Notes under the pieces: generated by a model | The model's database searches: none | The model's input: only the letters and a program-made list of their open reading frames with translations | Told to the model about the DNA's origin: nothing | Part shown: piece by piece, positions 25,907 through 36,278 of the stretch | Layout: every line of letters starts with the position of its first letter | Numbering within the stretch: the stretch's first letter is position 1 | Translations under genes and position numbers: made by a program | Assembly: GCF_000331515.1 (NCBI RefSeq) | Contig: NZ_AMZO01000001.1 | Coordinates: forward strand, 124,001 to 188,000 | From: Photobacterium marinum | GTDB taxonomy: Bacteria; Pseudomonadota; Gammaproteobacteria; Enterobacterales; Vibrionaceae | Length of the DNA: 64,000 nucleotides | Direction of reading: 5' to 3'

Positions 25907-27760
25907 TCACGCTTTGGTAAGCAGGAGTCCTTCCTTACCCGCGAGTGTCATTGAAAGTATGCCATCTTTTACTTGCCACTCATCTTCAGTCAGCAGGTCT
26001 TTCAGAATTGCTTGTTCCATACCTAGCTGCCAGAGAGGTACTTCGACAGGCTTGGCATTTTCACTGTTGTTGATTAGACAGACATAAGCTTCATCATCCA
26101 GCATTCGGGCAAATGCCAGTTGTTTATGTTCGGCCATCAGCCATTGCAGGCTCCCTTCTTGCAGACATTTCGCTTGTTTGCGAAGCTCAATAAGCTTTTG
26201 TACATAATCAAATGTCGGATGCTGAGCTTCGGCACGGTCCCATGGGAAACAGCGCCGGTTATCTGGATCCTGGCCGCCTTCCATACCCACTTCTGTGCCG
26301 TAGTAAATACATGGTGCTCCCACGTAAGCAAACAGCATCAGCAGTGCCAGCTGCATAGTTTCATCGTCGTTTTCCAGCATTGTCAGGAACCGCATGGTGT
26401 CATGGCTGTCCAGCTGATTAAGCTGGGCTAACTGGTTTTGCCACGGCATTTTACTGCGGGATTCATTCAGCCAGTTAACTAGCTCTTCAGCATCAATCTG
26501 GCAGTTGTGATAGGCAATATCCTTTTGTGCAAAAAAGGCGCGAAGAGGGTGGGCGAAACCATAGTAGTTCATGGCGCCGTCTTCCTGATCCCCCTGAAGC
26601 CAATTGCTGGCCTCGAAAAAGTGCTCGCCCAGGATGTAACAATCGTTATTGGCTGACTTGGCGGCTTCCCGGAATTGGCGCACATAATGTGGATTGTTTT
26701 TGGCTCCGGCACCTTCGCCCAGCATATGAATAACGTCAAATCGCCAGCCATCGATATTGTACGGAGGTCGCAGCCAGTGTTTGATAACCGCATCTTCACC
26801 GCTGTAAATATAATCACGGACTTCCGGGTTGGAGAAGTTGAGTTTTGGCAGGCTTGAAATACCATTCCAGCCGATATAGTCGTTACTGTTACCGTCAAAC
26901 TGGTAGTGGTTACGGTATTTTGAATCCGGGTTGCCGTAAGCGCCGGGCTCATCAGGGTTACGTCCGTGTTTATCAAACCACGGATGATCCGTCGATGTAT
27001 GATTGAATACGGCGTCTAAGGTGATTTTCATTCCACGAGCGTGCAGGTCGCTGACCATATCGGCAAACTGCTCATTGGTACCCAGGTGTGGATCGATTCG
27101 TAAATAATCAGTTGTATCGTATTTGTGGTTGCTTGGTGCTGAGAAGATTGGGTTCAGATACAGTGCAGTAATACCAAGATTTTGCAGGTAATCGAATTTA
27201 CCCTGGATCCCTTTCAGGTCACCACCGAAGAATTCATTGGGGCCGTTTTCACCATGGCTGCTGACAGGGGCTCCCCACTCTTTAGCTATAGTCGGGCGAT
27301 CATCGCCATTAAGGCTGTATTCATTATCCAGAACGCTAATTGATGGATCGCCGTTCGCGAAACGATCGGGGAAAATCTGGTAGAAAACCTGTTCTTTCAC
27401 CCATGCTGGTGGCTGATCTTGCCGATTGTATTTGAAGTGTGCCTCTTTGCCAGGCACACGAGGTGAGATGCCATTGCCGTGCAGCCACCACTGACGACTG
27501 TTTTGCATCACTTTAAAGCAATAGTGTGTGACAGGTTTGTCGGCGTTAAGAGGTATTTCACCATGCCAGTACTGGAGACGCCCACGAGTTTCACCTCGCT
27601 CCATATCTACCAGTTTTTCTTCATTATCGGGTTCGCAACGAATGAAAATCGCTGATATTAATGTACTTGCCTCGCTGACTAATGTCAGCTTCATTGTGTC
27701 CCGGGTTGGGGTAGCCCAGAACAGATCTTGTCCGTGATATAAGTAAGGTGCTTTCATCAT
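25907..27760 (-). CDS. malZ: MalZ-type maltodextrin glucosidase (GH13)
   Basis: 617 residues (E. coli MalZ about 604), cytoplasmic. Releases glucose from short maltodextrins. An N-terminal beta domain (1-120) precedes the GH13 barrel, which starts VKEQVFYQIFPDRFANGDPS. Catalytic motifs are GWRFDVIHM (nucleophile Asp), ILGEHF (acid/base Glu) and LDSHDTMRF (transition-state stabiliser). Two adjacent ATG codons (27760, 27757) are possible starts. No MalT box or other mal gene is seen nearby. Confidence 0.92.
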   Translation of the reverse strand: MMKAPYLYHGQDLFWATPTRDTMKLTLVSEASTLISAIFIRCEPDNEEKLVDMERGETRGRLQYWHGEIPLNADKPVTHYCFKVMQNSRQWWLHGNGISPRVPGKEAHFKYNRQDQPPAWVKEQVFYQIFPDRFANGDPSISVLDNEYSLNGDDRPTIAKEWGAPVSSHGENGPNEFFGGDLKGIQGKFDYLQNLGITALYLNPIFSAPSNHKYDTTDYLRIDPHLGTNEQFADMVSDLHARGMKITLDAVFNHTSTDHPWFDKHGRNPDEPGAYGNPDSKYRNHYQFDGNSNDYIGWNGISSLPKLNFSNPEVRDYIYSGEDAVIKHWLRPPYNIDGWRFDVIHMLGEGAGAKNNPHYVRQFREAAKSANNDCYILGEHFFEASNWLQGDQEDGAMNYYGFAHPLRAFFAQKDIAYHNCQIDAEELVNWLNESRSKMPWQNQLAQLNQLDSHDTMRFLTMLENDDETMQLALLMLFAYVGAPCIYYGTEVGMEGGQDPDNRRCFPWDRAEAQHPTFDYVQKLIELRKQAKCLQEGSLQWLMAEHKQLAFARMLDDEAYVCLINNSENAKPVEVPLWQLGMEQAILKDLLTEDEWQVKDGILSMTLAGKEGLLLTKA

Positions 27761-27867
27761 TTTTATTAATAGTTAGTTATCTTTCAGTGATATCAAGATA
27801 CGTCTTCTGGCACAAAATAAAATCCTCCCTGGTGAAAAATTAGACGGAGTAGACACCCGGGCGTAGA

Positions 27868-28314
27868 TCAGGCTGAACAGCGACTTGGGCGAGAGGTCAT
27901 TTCCACTTTTCGTAAAGGCATTTTATCGATGAGTTCTGTAATGAAAATCCAGTTAGTAGTCTCTCCCCAGCGGTGTTTTTCCAGGCCATCTTTGCCGATC
28001 AAAATAGTGGTGTGATCGTTGCCTTTGATTTTGTATTTTTTCCTCAGATGCCGGATATCTTCTGGGCTAAACAGGTTAGCCGGTTTATTGAAGCCGTCTT
28101 TAGTGATTACCAGAGTTCTGATGTCCCGTTCTTGCAGCAGGCAATCATTCATCAGAGTTTGCATCATGAAAGCTTTTACGTGTTCATCTTTCTCAGGGGC
28201 AAAAAACACGATGCTGCGATGATTCCAGTGGATGGAGTTCATCGGGTAGGAGAAGGTTGTGGTGCTGAAAATAAGACTAAGAATTGAGTATAAACAACAA
28301 CGTAATACTTTCAT
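27868..28314 (-). CDS. DUF4174-family exported protein
   Basis: 148 residues with a signal peptide (about 1-22, ending TTFSYP). The remainder matches the pattern of DUF4174 (RSIVFFAPEKDEHVKAFMMQTLMND, then DHTTILIGKDG.EKHRWGE and DKMPLRKVEM), a thioredoxin-fold-like periplasmic family without an obvious CxxC. Function unknown. Monocistronic. Confidence 0.8.
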   Translation of the reverse strand: MKVLRCCLYSILSLIFSTTTFSYPMNSIHWNHRSIVFFAPEKDEHVKAFMMQTLMNDCLLQERDIRTLVITKDGFNKPANLFSPEDIRHLRKKYKIKGNDHTTILIGKDGLEKHRWGETTNWIFITELIDKMPLRKVEMTSRPSRCSA

Positions 28315-28576
28315 TGCTGTCCTCCTGAAATGAGTCCTTCATACCCGGTGGACGATAGCTTTGAGATAACTACATTTGTAAAAGAGAGCGCTTTGCAAAT
28401 CCACAGGGTCTTATTGGTAAAAAACGGCGAACATAGCGATTAGGATCAATCTGCTTTTGTTTATATGTCGCCGTTGATACCAACTGAGTCTGTAAGAATC
28501 AGTATAGTCTATTGCGTATTTGCCAAATCAGGATGATTTTGTGCTGTAGTGAGAGCTGGTCTCAGTTAAGCGAGAA

Positions 28577-29500
28577 TCAGTGTGCAGTGTACTGATATAG
28601 GTGCTCAGAGACATAGTCTATGAATGCCCGCAAACGGGCCGGCATGAATTTTGTCTGGGCAAATTGCAGCGCAATATCACCCTGATAGTTGCCTTTCAGA
28701 GTCCAGTCAGTAAGTACTTGCTTAACCTTGCCTTCCTTCAGAGCATTTTTAATGACGAAATCAGGAAAAATTCCAATCCCGAGACCATCCGTTACCCCTT
28801 TAAGGCGCATTTGGGAGTGGTTTACTGCGTAGCGTCCTTTCACTGGGATGCTGTGGAACTCATCATCTTTTACAAAATCCCAGATATGGTCTGTGGCTGT
28901 TTCACCAAGGTAAATACAGTCATGGTTAAGCAATTCAGTAGGGTGTTCAGGTATACCGCGACGTTCAAGGTAATCCGGGCTGGCGCAGAGGGAAAGACTG
29001 ACTTTACCCATCTGTTTAAGCACCAGCCCTTCAGAAGGTTTTTCTGTTAGACGGAATACCACGTCAATGCCTTCTGAAATCAGGTCGATTTCACCGTCTC
29101 GCGCTTTTAGCTTCAGTTCGATATCAGGGTATTTGGTCAGAAAAGGAGTGACCATTGGTTGTAATATGATGCTAAGAAATGCTTTTGGCGCGGCAACTGT
29201 TAGCGTACCTGAAGGAGTGGTGTGCTCCGAGCTGGTGTACTCAACAGCTTGCTTGGCGGCTTCCAGTATGGTGCTGCACTGCTCGTAAATGCCTTTTCCT
29301 GACTCGGTTATTACCAGCTTACGGGTGGTTCGTTCGAGTAGTTTGGCAGATAGCTCGCGTTCGAGGTGGGAAATCTGTTTGCTCAGCGCAGAAGGAGTGA
29401 CTCCGAGCTTTCTGGCTGCACCGGTGAAGCTTCCTTCATCAACCACAATCTTAAAAACAGCCAGTTCTGGCATAAGGGCAATCAGTTTATTTGTGTCCAT
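28577..29500 (-). CDS. LysR-family transcriptional regulator divergent from kbl-tdh
   Basis: 307 residues, with the N-terminal HTH (GSFTGAARKLGVTPSALSKQISHLERELS) and a C-terminal effector-binding domain (from about 93). It reads away from kbl with about 200 bp between the starts, so it is the natural candidate to control threonine catabolism or itself. That link is inferred from position only. Confidence 0.9.
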   Translation of the reverse strand: MDTNKLIALMPELAVFKIVVDEGSFTGAARKLGVTPSALSKQISHLERELSAKLLERTTRKLVITESGKGIYEQCSTILEAAKQAVEYTSSEHTTPSGTLTVAAPKAFLSIILQPMVTPFLTKYPDIELKLKARDGEIDLISEGIDVVFRLTEKPSEGLVLKQMGKVSLSLCASPDYLERRGIPEHPTELLNHDCIYLGETATDHIWDFVKDDEFHSIPVKGRYAVNHSQMRLKGVTDGLGIGIFPDFVIKNALKEGKVKQVLTDWTLKGNYQGDIALQFAQTKFMPARLRAFIDYVSEHLYQYTAH

Positions 29501-29698
29501 TTGTGTCCGTAGCTCAAGAGTCCTTTTCCCGTTGGGGGGATAATAGTCTGATTACGCTTGAATTAGAATGGACTCAGAACAAAGATCCTGAAAAATGTAC
29601 ATTTTTTCAGGCAAATAACCTAACCTGACTATATGGAATTAACTTTGTGAATGTGACCTTAAGTTGCATGAACATAAGTTATGCTTGAGAGGAACATC

Positions 29699-30892
29699 AT
29701 GTCAGCTGCATTCTACGACCAAATCAATCAGCAACTTGAACAAGTTAAAGCTGAAGGTTTATACAAATCCGAACGTGTCATCACTTCCGCACAAAAAGCA
29801 TCTGTTGCTATTCAATCTGGTGAAGAAGTATTAAACTTCTGTGCCAATAACTACCTGGGCCTTGCTAACCACCCTGATCTGATTCAGGCGGCGAAAGACG
29901 GCATGGACAAACATGGCTTTGGTATGGCGTCTGTCCGCTTCATTTGTGGTACTCAGGACATCCACAAGGAACTTGAGCGTAAGCTGTCAAACTTCCTTGG
30001 TATGGAAGATACCATCCTGTACACATCTTGCTTTGACGCTAATGCCGGTTTGTTTGAAACCATTCTTGGCGCAGAAGATGCCATCATCTCTGACGCTTTG
30101 AACCACGCATCAATCATTGATGGTGTTCGTTTGTGTAAAGCGAAACGCTTCCGTTACTCAAACAACAACATGCAAGAGCTTGAAGAGCAGCTAATCGCTG
30201 CTAACGAAGCGGGTGTTCGTCACAAGCTGATTGTGACTGACGGTGTGTTCTCGATGGACGGTGTGGTAGCCAACCTACCTGCTATCTGTGACCTGGCTGA
30301 GAAGTACGACGCTCTGGTAATGGTGGATGATTCTCACGCTGTTGGTTTCATGGGCGCGCATGGTCGCGGTACACATGAGTACCACAATGTGATGGATCGC
30401 GTAGACATCATCACTGGTACGCTGGGTAAAGCGATGGGTGGTGCTTCAGGTGGTTATACTGCTGGTAAAAAAGAAGTGATTGACTGGTTGCGTCAGCGTT
30501 CACGTCCATACCTGTTCTCTAATTCAGTAGCCCCGGGCATTGTCTCTGCATCACTGCGTGTACTTGACCTGCTTGAAGCTAGTGATTCACTGCGTGATCA
30601 GCTATGGGACAATGCGACTCACTTCCGCAGCCGTATGACAGAAGCTGGCTTCACATTAGCTGGTGCTGATCATGCCATCATTCCAATTATGCTGGGTGAT
30701 GCGAAGGTAGCCGCGGAATTTGCAGAGCGTTCGTTGGCGAAAGGTATCTACGTCATTGGCTTCTCTTTCCCTGTAGTGCCGAAAGGACAGGCCCGTATCC
30801 GTACTCAGATGTCAGCTGCACATACCCGCGAGCAGTTGGATAAGGCAATTGATGCCTTCATCGAAGTCGGTAAAGACATGGGCATCATTTAA
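29699..30892 (+). CDS. kbl: Kbl, 2-amino-3-ketobutyrate CoA ligase (glycine C-acetyltransferase)
   Basis: PLP-dependent alpha-oxoamine synthase that cleaves 2-amino-3-ketobutyrate with CoA to glycine and acetyl-CoA. 397 residues, as in E. coli. The PLP lysine lies in [14 protein letters not shown]; other family signatures are [10 protein letters not shown] and [10 protein letters not shown]. The start at 29699 is preferred (GAGAGGA upstream, MSAAFYDQ N-terminus). Upstream of tdh by 117 bp in the classical kbl-tdh order, the second step of threonine degradation. Confidence 0.97.
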   Translation: MSAAFYDQINQQLEQVKAEGLYKSERVITSAQKASVAIQSGEEVLNFCANNYLGLANHPDLIQAAKDGMDKHGFGMASVRFICGTQDIHKELERKLSNFLGMEDTILYTSCFDANAGLFETILGAEDAIISDALNHASIIDGVRLCKAKRFRYSNNNMQELEEQLIAANEAGVRHKLIVTDGVFSMDGVVANLPAICDLAEKYDALVMVDDSHAVGFMGAHGRGTHEYHNVMDRVDIITGTLGKAMGGASGGYTAGKKEVIDWLRQRSRPYLFSNSVAPGIVSASLRVLDLLEASDSLRDQLWDNATHFRSRMTEAGFTLAGADHAIIPIMLGDAKVAAEFAERSLAKGIYVIGFSFPVVPKGQARIRTQMSAAHTREQLDKAIDAFIEVGKDMGII

Positions 30893-31009
30893 GCGACAAC
30901 GCTTGAATGAACATTCTTAAGACAGGGACGGGAAGAATGTACACCAATCAAAAGAGTTGTAGCTCGTTCCTGATATCTTCAATGCAATACAGTTGTTGAG
31001 ATAAAAGCC

Positions 31010-32041
31010 ATGAAAATTAAAGCTCTATCTAAACTAAAGCCTGAAGAAGGCATTTGGATGACAGAAGTGGATAAGCCAGAGCTGGGTCATAACGATCTGC
31101 TTATCCGAATCAAGAAAACGGCAATTTGCGGTACTGATGTTCACATCTATAACTGGGATGAGTGGTCTCAGAAAACCATTCCGGTTCCAATGGTTGTCGG
31201 CCACGAATACGTAGGTGAAGTGGTCGGCATCGGTCAGGAAGTCCGTGGCTTCAAGGTTGGTGACCGTGTTTCTGGTGAAGGTCATATCACTTGCGGTCAC
31301 TGCCGTAACTGTCGCGGCGGTCGTACACATCTTTGCCGCAACACTATCGGTGTTGGTGTAAACCGTGAAGGTGCATTTGCAGAATATCTGGTTATTCCTG
31401 CTTTCAACGCATTCAAAATCCCTGAAGGCATTTCTGATGATTTGGCTTCAATTTTTGACCCGTTCGGTAACGCTGTACACACAGCATTGTCTTTCGACCT
31501 TGTTGGTGAAGACGTACTGATCACTGGTGCTGGCCCAATCGGTATCATGGCAGCAGCTGTTGCTAAGCACGTAGGTGCTCGTCACGTTGTTATCACTGAT
31601 GTGAACGACTACCGTTTGGATCTTGCCCGTGAAATGGGCGTAACCCGTGCTGTGAACGTTGCTAACGAGAAGCTGGAAGATGTAATGGCTGAACTGGGCA
31701 TGACAGAAGGCTTCGATGTGGGTCTTGAAATGTCCGGTAACCCATCTGCATTCAACAGCATGCTTACCAGTATGAACCACGGCGGTAAGATTGCATTGCT
31801 GGGTATTCCACCGTCAGATATGGGCATCGACTGGAATCAGGTTATCTTCAAAGGTTTGATCATTAAGGGCATCTACGGCCGTGAAATGTTCGAAACCTGG
31901 TACAAGATGGCAAGCCTGATCCAATCTGGTCTGAACCTGAACCCAATCATCACTCACCACTATAAGATTGATGATTTCCAGAAAGGCTTTGATGTAATGC
32001 GTTCTGGTATGTCAGGTAAGGTTATTTTGGACTGGGAATAA
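31010..32041 (+). CDS. tdh: Tdh, L-threonine 3-dehydrogenase
   Basis: Zn-dependent medium-chain dehydrogenase oxidising threonine to 2-amino-3-ketobutyrate with NAD+. 343 residues. Catalytic-zinc Cys in [28 protein letters not shown], structural-zinc cysteines in [15 protein letters not shown], and Rossmann motif [11 protein letters not shown]. Forms the threonine-to-glycine pathway with the upstream kbl. Followed by a strong terminator. Confidence 0.97.
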   Translation: MKIKALSKLKPEEGIWMTEVDKPELGHNDLLIRIKKTAICGTDVHIYNWDEWSQKTIPVPMVVGHEYVGEVVGIGQEVRGFKVGDRVSGEGHITCGHCRNCRGGRTHLCRNTIGVGVNREGAFAEYLVIPAFNAFKIPEGISDDLASIFDPFGNAVHTALSFDLVGEDVLITGAGPIGIMAAAVAKHVGARHVVITDVNDYRLDLAREMGVTRAVNVANEKLEDVMAELGMTEGFDVGLEMSGNPSAFNSMLTSMNHGGKIALLGIPPSDMGIDWNQVIFKGLIIKGIYGREMFETWYKMASLIQSGLNLNPIITHHYKIDDFQKGFDVMRSGMSGKVILDWE

Positions 32042-32067
32042 TCCAACCTTCATAGGTAACTGAATGA

Positions 32068-32096
32068 AAAGCGAGCTTATCAGCTCGCTTTTTTTA
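32068..32096 (+). terminator. Terminator of kbl-tdh
   Basis: Stem aaagcgagc / gctcgcttt with a 6-nt loop, followed by T7. About 30 bp after the tdh stop. Confidence 0.92.
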
Positions 32097-32143
32097 TGCT
32101 TTTGAATATTATCTACGAGATTTGTTAAATGAACACCTGGTGA

Positions 32144-32228
32144 GTGATGTGGCTCACGTAATCTGATATACTCACCGTCTATTTATAGAAAAGTTAAAGA
32201 AAAGTCGCCGATGCTGGCGACTTTTTTC
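32144..32228 (+). promoter_or_regulatory. Leader terminator/attenuator or short RNA upstream of ybiT, with CRP-like palindrome
   Basis: A perfect intrinsic terminator (stem aaagtcgcc 32201-32209 / ggcgacttt 32216-32224, then a T tract to 32227) lies 36 bp before the ybiT start and after a promoter-like TATACT (32167-32172). A GTGA-N6-TCAC palindrome occupies 32144-32157. The transcript from this promoter to the terminator would be about 50 nt. It may be an attenuated leader of ybiT or a small RNA; the sequence cannot decide. Confidence 0.55.
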
Positions 32229-32263
32229 ATGCCTGACAGACTAATCACGATTGGAACAGTACA

Positions 32264-33859
32264 TTGATTTCAACAGCTAACATTACAATGCAGTTCGGCG
32301 ATAAGCCGCTGTTTGAGAATATTTCCGTTAAGTTTGGTGAAGGTAACCGTTACGGCCTAATTGGGGCGAACGGTTGCGGTAAGTCAACCTTCATGAAAAT
32401 CCTGGGTGGCGAACTAGAGCAATCCGCGGGTACTGTTTCAAAAGATCCTAACGAGCGTATGGCTAAGTTGGGTCAGGATCAGTTTGCATTCGAAGAATAC
32501 ACAGTTGTTGATACTGTGATCATGGGTCACAAAGAGCTTTGGGAAGTCAAAGCAGAGCGTGACCGCATTTACTCTATGGCAGAAATGTCAGAAGAAGATG
32601 GTATGCGCGTTGCCGACCTGGAAGTTCAGTTCGCTGAAATGGACGGTTACTCTGCTGAAGCTCGTGCTGGTGAACTGCTGCTTGGTCTTGGTATTCCTGA
32701 GGAGCTGCACTTTGGCCTGATGAGTGCTGTTGCGCCTGGCCTGAAAGTTCGAGTGCTACTGGCTCAGGTTCTTTTTGCTGACCCAGATATCATGCTGCTT
32801 GACGAACCGACGAACAACCTGGATATTCATACCATCTCATGGCTGGAACGCGTTCTGCTTGAGCGTAACTGCACCATGATTATCATCTCGCACGACCGTC
32901 ACTTCCTGAACAGTGTTTGTACGCACATGGCTGATCTGGATTACGGTGATCTGCGCCTGTTCCCTGGTAACTACGATGAGTACATGGTTGCAGCTACACA
33001 AGCTCGTGAGCGCCTTCTGGCTGACAACGCTAAGAAGAAAGCTCAGATTGCTGAACTGAATACTTTCGTTAGCCGTTTCTCTGCAAACGCATCGAAAGCG
33101 AAGCAGGCGACTTCTCGCCTGAAGCAGATCGACAAGATCCAGCTGGAAGAAGTGAAAGCATCAAGCCGTCAGAACCCGTTCATCCGTTTTGAGCAGGAAA
33201 AAGAGCTGTTCCGTAACGCGCTGGAAGTGGAAGGTCTGAAGCAGGGCTATGGTGACAATATCCTGATCAACGGTGTAAACCTGCTGGTGGAAGTGGGTGA
33301 ACGTATCGCGATTATCGGTGAGAATGGTATCGGTAAGTCTACCTTCCTGAATACCCTGGCCGGTGCGATGGAACCGATGGACGGTATGATCAAGTGGTCT
33401 GAAAACAACAACATCGGTTTCTATGCTCAGGATCACAGTGATGATTTTGATACGGACATGAACCTGATGGAGTGGATGAGCCAGTGGAAGAACGAAGGTG
33501 AGGACGATCAGGTTGTCCGCGGTATTCTTGGACGTATGCTGTTCTCGCAGAATGACATCAAGAAGTCTGTACGCGTAATTTCTGGTGGTGAGCAGGGGCG
33601 TATGCTGTTTGGTAAGCTGATTATGCAAAAACCAAACATCCTGCTTATGGACGAACCGACTAACCACATGGATATGGAATCCATTGAGTCGCTGAACCTT
33701 GCTCTGGAAAACTACAAAGGCACACTGATGTTTGTTTCTCATGACCGTCAGTTTGTATCATCGATTGCAACGCGTATTATCGAAATTACCAAGGATGGCG
33801 TGGAAGATTTCCACGGCACTTACGATGAATACCTTGCGAAGAAAGGCCTTGAAGGTTAA
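32264..33859 (+). CDS. ybiT: YbiT, ABC-F family ATPase (ribosome-associated)
   Basis: 531 residues with two ABC domains and no membrane segments. NBD1: [10 protein letters not shown], degenerate signature [23 protein letters not shown]2: [28 protein letters not shown]. The inter-domain linker contains [24 protein letters not shown], and the overall match is to YbiT rather than EttA or Uup. ABC-F proteins act at the ribosomal E site to relieve stalled translation. TTG start at 32264 aligns with the YbiT N-terminus ([11 protein letters not shown]). Preceded by a leader terminator. Confidence 0.92.
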   Translation: MISTANITMQFGDKPLFENISVKFGEGNRYGLIGANGCGKSTFMKILGGELEQSAGTVSKDPNERMAKLGQDQFAFEEYTVVDTVIMGHKELWEVKAERDRIYSMAEMSEEDGMRVADLEVQFAEMDGYSAEARAGELLLGLGIPEELHFGLMSAVAPGLKVRVLLAQVLFADPDIMLLDEPTNNLDIHTISWLERVLLERNCTMIIISHDRHFLNSVCTHMADLDYGDLRLFPGNYDEYMVAATQARERLLADNAKKKAQIAELNTFVSRFSANASKAKQATSRLKQIDKIQLEEVKASSRQNPFIRFEQEKELFRNALEVEGLKQGYGDNILINGVNLLVEVGERIAIIGENGIGKSTFLNTLAGAMEPMDGMIKWSENNNIGFYAQDHSDDFDTDMNLMEWMSQWKNEGEDDQVVRGILGRMLFSQNDIKKSVRVISGGEQGRMLFGKLIMQKPNILLMDEPTNHMDMESIESLNLALENYKGTLMFVSHDRQFVSSIATRIIEITKDGVEDFHGTYDEYLAKKGLEG

Positions 33860-33880
33860 TTTTCGCCAATTGACTATGAG

Positions 33881-33905
33881 AAAGCCGCCTATGGGCGGCT
33901 TTCGT
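33881..33905 (+). terminator. Possible terminator between ybiT and yaiI
   Basis: Stem aaagccgcc / ggcggcttt with a 4-nt loop, followed by only a weak CGTTT tract. Immediately upstream of the yaiI start (33923), so termination may be partial. Confidence 0.55.
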
Positions 33906-33922
33906 TTATCAGAGAGAGAATT

Positions 33923-34375
33923 ATGAAAATTTGGGTTGATGCTGATGCTTGCCCGAATGTCATCAAAGACATTCTGTTTCGTGCCGCAGACCGAGTAGGA
34001 GTACCAGTTACTCTTGTTGCAAACCAGTTTATTCGTGTTCCGCCGTCACCTCATATTAAATCGGTGCAGGTTGAATCCGGCTTCGATGTTGCTGATAACT
34101 ATATCGTTCAGATGGTTGAACCTCGAGATTTAGTGATTACTGCGGACATTCCATTGGCTGATGAGGTGATCACCAAAGAGGGGCATGCACTTAACCCAAG
34201 AGGGGAGATGTATACCAAAGATACCATTAAGCAGCGTTTGCAAATGCGTGACTTTATGGAAACGATGCGTAGCAGTGGTATTCAGACAGGAGGGCCTGCG
34301 CCGTTGAGCCAAGCCGATCGTCAGAACTTTGCCAACAAGCTGGACAGCTTTCTGGCGAAGAACTTTCGTAAGTAA
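33923..34375 (+). CDS. yaiI: YaiI/YqxD family protein (UPF0178, DUF188)
   Basis: 150 residues. Begins [22 protein letters not shown], with conserved acidic residues and a Cys as in all UPF0178 proteins, then [14 protein letters not shown] and NPRGEMYT. The fold resembles PIN/NYN-type nucleases, suggesting a metal-dependent RNase-like activity, but no function is established. Clear ribosome binding site (AGAGAGA). Confidence 0.93.
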   Translation: MKIWVDADACPNVIKDILFRAADRVGVPVTLVANQFIRVPPSPHIKSVQVESGFDVADNYIVQMVEPRDLVITADIPLADEVITKEGHALNPRGEMYTKDTIKQRLQMRDFMETMRSSGIQTGGPAPLSQADRQNFANKLDSFLAKNFRK

Positions 34376-34388
34376 GCGCAAGTTTTAA

Positions 34389-35447
34389 CTACTCTGACTT
34401 TTCGTCTTTGTTGTTCGGCTCAGCTTCTTTGCTCTTTTTCTTCTTTTCTTTCTCTGCGGCTTCTTGCTCTAGTAGCCGCTTAGGCGTTGATTTCTCTTTC
34501 TTGGCCATTCGATAAGCCATCGCGTAATTGAAATCAGACTTTTTATCAGTGATTAGCTTTTCAAGTGCCTTACTGTCAACCGCCTTGAATTTCCCCATTT
34601 CTTTGGCTGTTTTTTCAGATTTTCCAATGACTTCATCGTCAGACAAGTCCACCATTATTGTTGCAGCTTCAGTCAGGGCGGTCGCATATTCATCAGGTAC
34701 ATTGAGATCATACTCTGAAATCTTCATATGCTTTCTTAATGCCAATGCCCAGTTAAGCTCAAAGAAGGGAATTGTTTTCTTGTCTTTGGTTTTCGGGTGG
34801 GAATAACTAATCCCCTCAAGCAGGAAAATCAGCGAAAGGTAGCGGTCATGTTTGAGCTGTTTTTGCCCTATATATTCGGGCAGGTCATCCGCCTTAATTT
34901 TCTGCCCCTTTGAATTACGTAACCAGACTTCACGATCATTATTCATCTCGGCCCAGAAATCTTCAGCCGAGCCTATCAGGTTATGTGTGACTTTTACCGT
35001 CACAGGCACACTGGTTCCCCCGTTTGGCATATCCCAGAAGGTTGAAAAAACATGGTGCCCTTGGGTCAGAAATAGCATTCCTTCTTCAGGGCCGACAACA
35101 ACGGTATTTAGAGCGTCAGTGTGTGTGCCGGGTTTATTGCGGCACTGATAAGATTCCGGATCCGTCGGCTTTGAATCCTCACTCCACTTTTTTACCCCTT
35201 TTCCGCCATTGGCTATGCAAAGGTCGTTATACATCTGTTTAAGGTTTTCGCTATAACGGGCAAGGTTGGCATATTCACGGTCATAACTCAGTACGGCCTG
35301 GGTCGGTAACAACTGATCGAGCGTGACAGTAATAACATCACCGCTTTTCAAGTCTGCATAAGTTGTTTTGGCTGCAGATGCATAGGGGGTAAAAAAGCAA
35401 AACGTAAAACCGGAGACGGCAAAAAAGATGTCACGCAGACTTAGCAT
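34389..35447 (-). CDS. Exported ParB/Srx-like domain protein
   Basis: 352 residues with a signal peptide (about 1-25, ending PYASAA), so periplasmic or secreted. The next part matches the ParB-like nuclease (ParBc_2) pattern: DVITVTLDQLLPTQAVLSYDREY near the start and the core motif GHHVFSTFWDMPNGGTSVP. The C-terminal 45 residues are a highly charged Lys/Glu tail (EKEKKKKSKEAEPNNKDEKSE). The exported form of this fold has no established role. Transcribed convergently with yaiI. Confidence 0.78.
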   Translation of the reverse strand: MLSLRDIFFAVSGFTFCFFTPYASAAKTTYADLKSGDVITVTLDQLLPTQAVLSYDREYANLARYSENLKQMYNDLCIANGGKGVKKWSEDSKPTDPESYQCRNKPGTHTDALNTVVVGPEEGMLFLTQGHHVFSTFWDMPNGGTSVPVTVKVTHNLIGSAEDFWAEMNNDREVWLRNSKGQKIKADDLPEYIGQKQLKHDRYLSLIFLLEGISYSHPKTKDKKTIPFFELNWALALRKHMKISEYDLNVPDEYATALTEAATIMVDLSDDEVIGKSEKTAKEMGKFKAVDSKALEKLITDKKSDFNYAMAYRMAKKEKSTPKRLLEQEAAEKEKKKKSKEAEPNNKDEKSE

Positions 35448-35603
35448 AAATCAGACCCTGTTGCGTCAAAGACGCTTCAAAGTCTAGCAAAGCACTGAGA
35501 GGGAGAGTGTAAAAGAAGTAATAACTAACCTGATCTATAGCGATACTGGCGAGGTCTCTGAGAATACAGACCAGGTTAGAGGAATTAGTTGGTAGTTTTG
35601 ATA

Positions 35604-36278
35604 TTAAATGCCAAGTTCGTCAAGCAGATCCAAGTCAACATCTACAGTGTCATTTTGTGTCTTCTTAGACTGAGCCTTCTTCGCACTCTCAATGATTTCA
35701 TCAGGATCTACTTCGTCCATCTGCTCAAATTCTTCAAGCTGAATAAACTCAGTTTTATCCATTGCCAGTTCAAGGTAGAAGATGTTGTTGTTTTCTGTTG
35801 TGAAGCTCACACGGCGCGCCTGAGGACGATCCAGGTTAGTATCAACAGAAAGCAGAACCTGCTTGTTTAGCGCCAGCATTTTAGGTTGGTTCTGAGTAAT
35901 GGAAATACGAAGCTCGCGACGGATCTTACCGGTAAAGTCACCAACTACCTGGTTCATCAGTTCACCCAGAACATCAGCCACTTCATCCGCAGTGTGATGA
36001 ATCGCAAGGTCATCCTTAGACATGCCCATTTTTAGCATGTAGTTCTGGTACAGTTCCAGTGCAGCCTGTTGGGAGAAGTTGGTAACAACCAGGCCGGTAA
36101 AACCGCCGTCAAAAAGAACAAAGCAGCCAATATCTGGCTTCAGGCTGGTTTTATTGATTTTCTGAACCATAGCAGAGTAACCAACTTGGCTATCCGTTGC
36201 TGTGGTTAATACGTTACCGATTGACTGACAAAGCTTTAGCAGAATGTCGTCAGTAGTGATGGTTTTCGTTTTCTTCAT
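35604..36278 (-). CDS. DUF3334 family protein (CheX/CheC-like fold)
   Basis: 224 residues, cytoplasmic. A Vibrionaceae/Aeromonas family with a CheX-like arrangement; the segment ADVLGELMNQVVGDFTGKI resembles the conserved ExxN helix motif of CheX/CheC phosphatases. The C-terminus is acidic (DVDLDLLDELGI). May act in chemotaxis or c-di-GMP signalling by similarity of fold, but this is unproven. Confidence 0.72.
   Translation of the reverse strand: MKKTKTITTDDILLKLCQSIGNVLTTATDSQVGYSAMVQKINKTSLKPDIGCFVLFDGGFTGLVVTNFSQQAALELYQNYMLKMGMSKDDLAIHHTADEVADVLGELMNQVVGDFTGKIRRELRISITQNQPKMLALNKQVLLSVDTNLDRPQARRVSFTTENNNIFYLELAMDKTEFIQLEEFEQMDEVDPDEIIESAKKAQSKKTQNDTVDVDLDLLDELGI

Noticed and set aside
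33161-33742. 193-codon minus-strand frame inside ybiT
   Set aside because: Antisense shadow of the ABC-F gene; no independent features.
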